A DNA stretch of 40,162 bases from assembly GCA_021802115.1 (NCBI GenBank), contig JAKABA010000020.1, forward strand, positions 1-40,162, written 5' to 3'. The notes under the pieces are model-generated. The model worked only from the letters and a program-made list of their open reading frames with translations. It did not search any database and was not told the origin of the DNA. The position numbers and the translations under genes were made by a program. Each line of letters opens with the position of its first letter. The stretch's first letter is position 1. Positions 39,972 through 40,162 of this stretch are shown one piece after another. The stretch is from a bacterium. GTDB taxonomy: Bacteria > Chloroflexota > Dormibacteria > UBA8260 > Bog-877.

Positions 39972-40162
39972 GGGCCCAATACCGTTCACTTAAAGGATAG
40001 AGACTGCATCGGCTATAGGACGGGTGGGCTGGGGCCAGTCCTGATGGCTGGGGCGCTTGAGCTTGAAGTTGGACATCTTGCGCTTGACCACGCGAGGTGC
40101 GGCGCGCAGCCGACGCTGTGGCAGGGGTGATCGAGGATCTCCTCGGCTGCAGCCGCGTAGAC
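39972..40162 (-). mobile_element. IS4-type insertion sequence, 3' end
   Basis: The transposase stop is followed on the minus strand by AGTGAACGGTATTGGGC, an arrangement like the terminal repeats of IS4-type elements as I recall them. The outer limit near 39972 is an estimate, since the other end lies outside the window. Positions 39862-39971, between the chelatase stop and this element, hold nothing I can identify. Confidence 0.45.
39990..40162 (-). CDS. IS4-family transposase, C-terminal part (cut by window end)
   Basis: Reading the minus strand into the window edge gives 57 codons ending at TAA (39992-39990). The sequence PRVVKRKMSNFKLKR, followed by a short polar tail ending AVSIL, is the characteristic C-terminus of IS4-family DDE transposases. 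The N-terminal part with the catalytic residues lies beyond position 40162. It is transcribed toward the chelatase gene, so the two are convergent. Confidence 0.75.
   Translation of the reverse strand, partial: LRGCSRGDPRSPLPQRRLRAAPRVVKRKMSNFKLKRPSHQDWPQPTRPIADAVSIL

Noticed and set aside
1..40162. CRISPR arrays, rRNA and tRNA genes
   Set aside because: I read the gaps between genes on both strands and saw no regularly spaced repeats, no rRNA-like sequence and no complete tRNA cloverleaf.

Overview
The window is GC-rich bacterial DNA with mostly head-to-tail genes, many GTG and TTG starts, and an insertion sequence at each edge. Several genes look like those of Actinobacteriota and neighbouring Terrabacteria: a 163-residue Rv1284-type beta-carbonic anhydrase, a dimeric-type glycyl-tRNA synthetase, a b6-like cytochrome b with an unusual partner protein, and two genes with a -10 box exactly 6 nt before the start codon. 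A deep-branching actinobacterial, Dormibacterota-like or Chloroflexota-like host fits. The sequence alone does not settle the phylum.

Positions 1-15.5 kb hold housekeeping genes. From the left these are an IS1182-type transposase (minus), a crotonase-family gene (minus), and a three-gene cytochrome b operon: a tiny membrane protein, a b6-type cytochrome b, and a large partner with a subunit IV-like tail. Then come glmU and prs, a CNNM/CorC-type membrane protein behind a structured leader, and recO. Convergent to recO is a minus-strand gene that fuses cysteinyl-tRNA synthetase to a family 2 glycosyltransferase. glyS, a short-chain dehydrogenase, thrC (minus) and a beta-carbonic anhydrase follow.

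Positions 15.8-37.2 kb are one cobalamin (B12) operon. It opens with a cobalamin riboswitch whose downstream sequence can form two mutually exclusive hairpins, one hiding the ribosome-binding site of cobO. The order is cobO, cobN, cobA, cbiX, cbiA, cbiC, cbiD, cbiET, a cbiL-cbiF-cbiG triple fusion, cbiH, cobT, cobS, a small unknown ORF, cbiB, a cobD-type aminotransferase, cbiP, a cobC-type phosphatase, cobU, a stretch of small ORFs, and bluB. Nearly every junction is a 4-nt ATGA, GTGA or TTGA overlap. The gene set covers corrin-ring methylation and contraction, amidation, adenosylation, aminopropanol attachment, nucleotide-loop assembly and synthesis of the lower ligand. The only expected ring-building enzyme not seen is the precorrin-6A reductase (CbiJ/CobK).

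The ring genes are of the early-cobalt (anaerobic) type: CbiX, CbiD, CbiG. The operon also carries CobN, the large subunit of the late-insertion chelatase, and oxygen-dependent BluB. After a 560-bp gap with strong hairpins comes a fused AAA+/VWA chelatase subunit (ChlI-ChlD type) that could drive CobN. The window ends in the 3' end of an IS4-type transposase on the minus strand.
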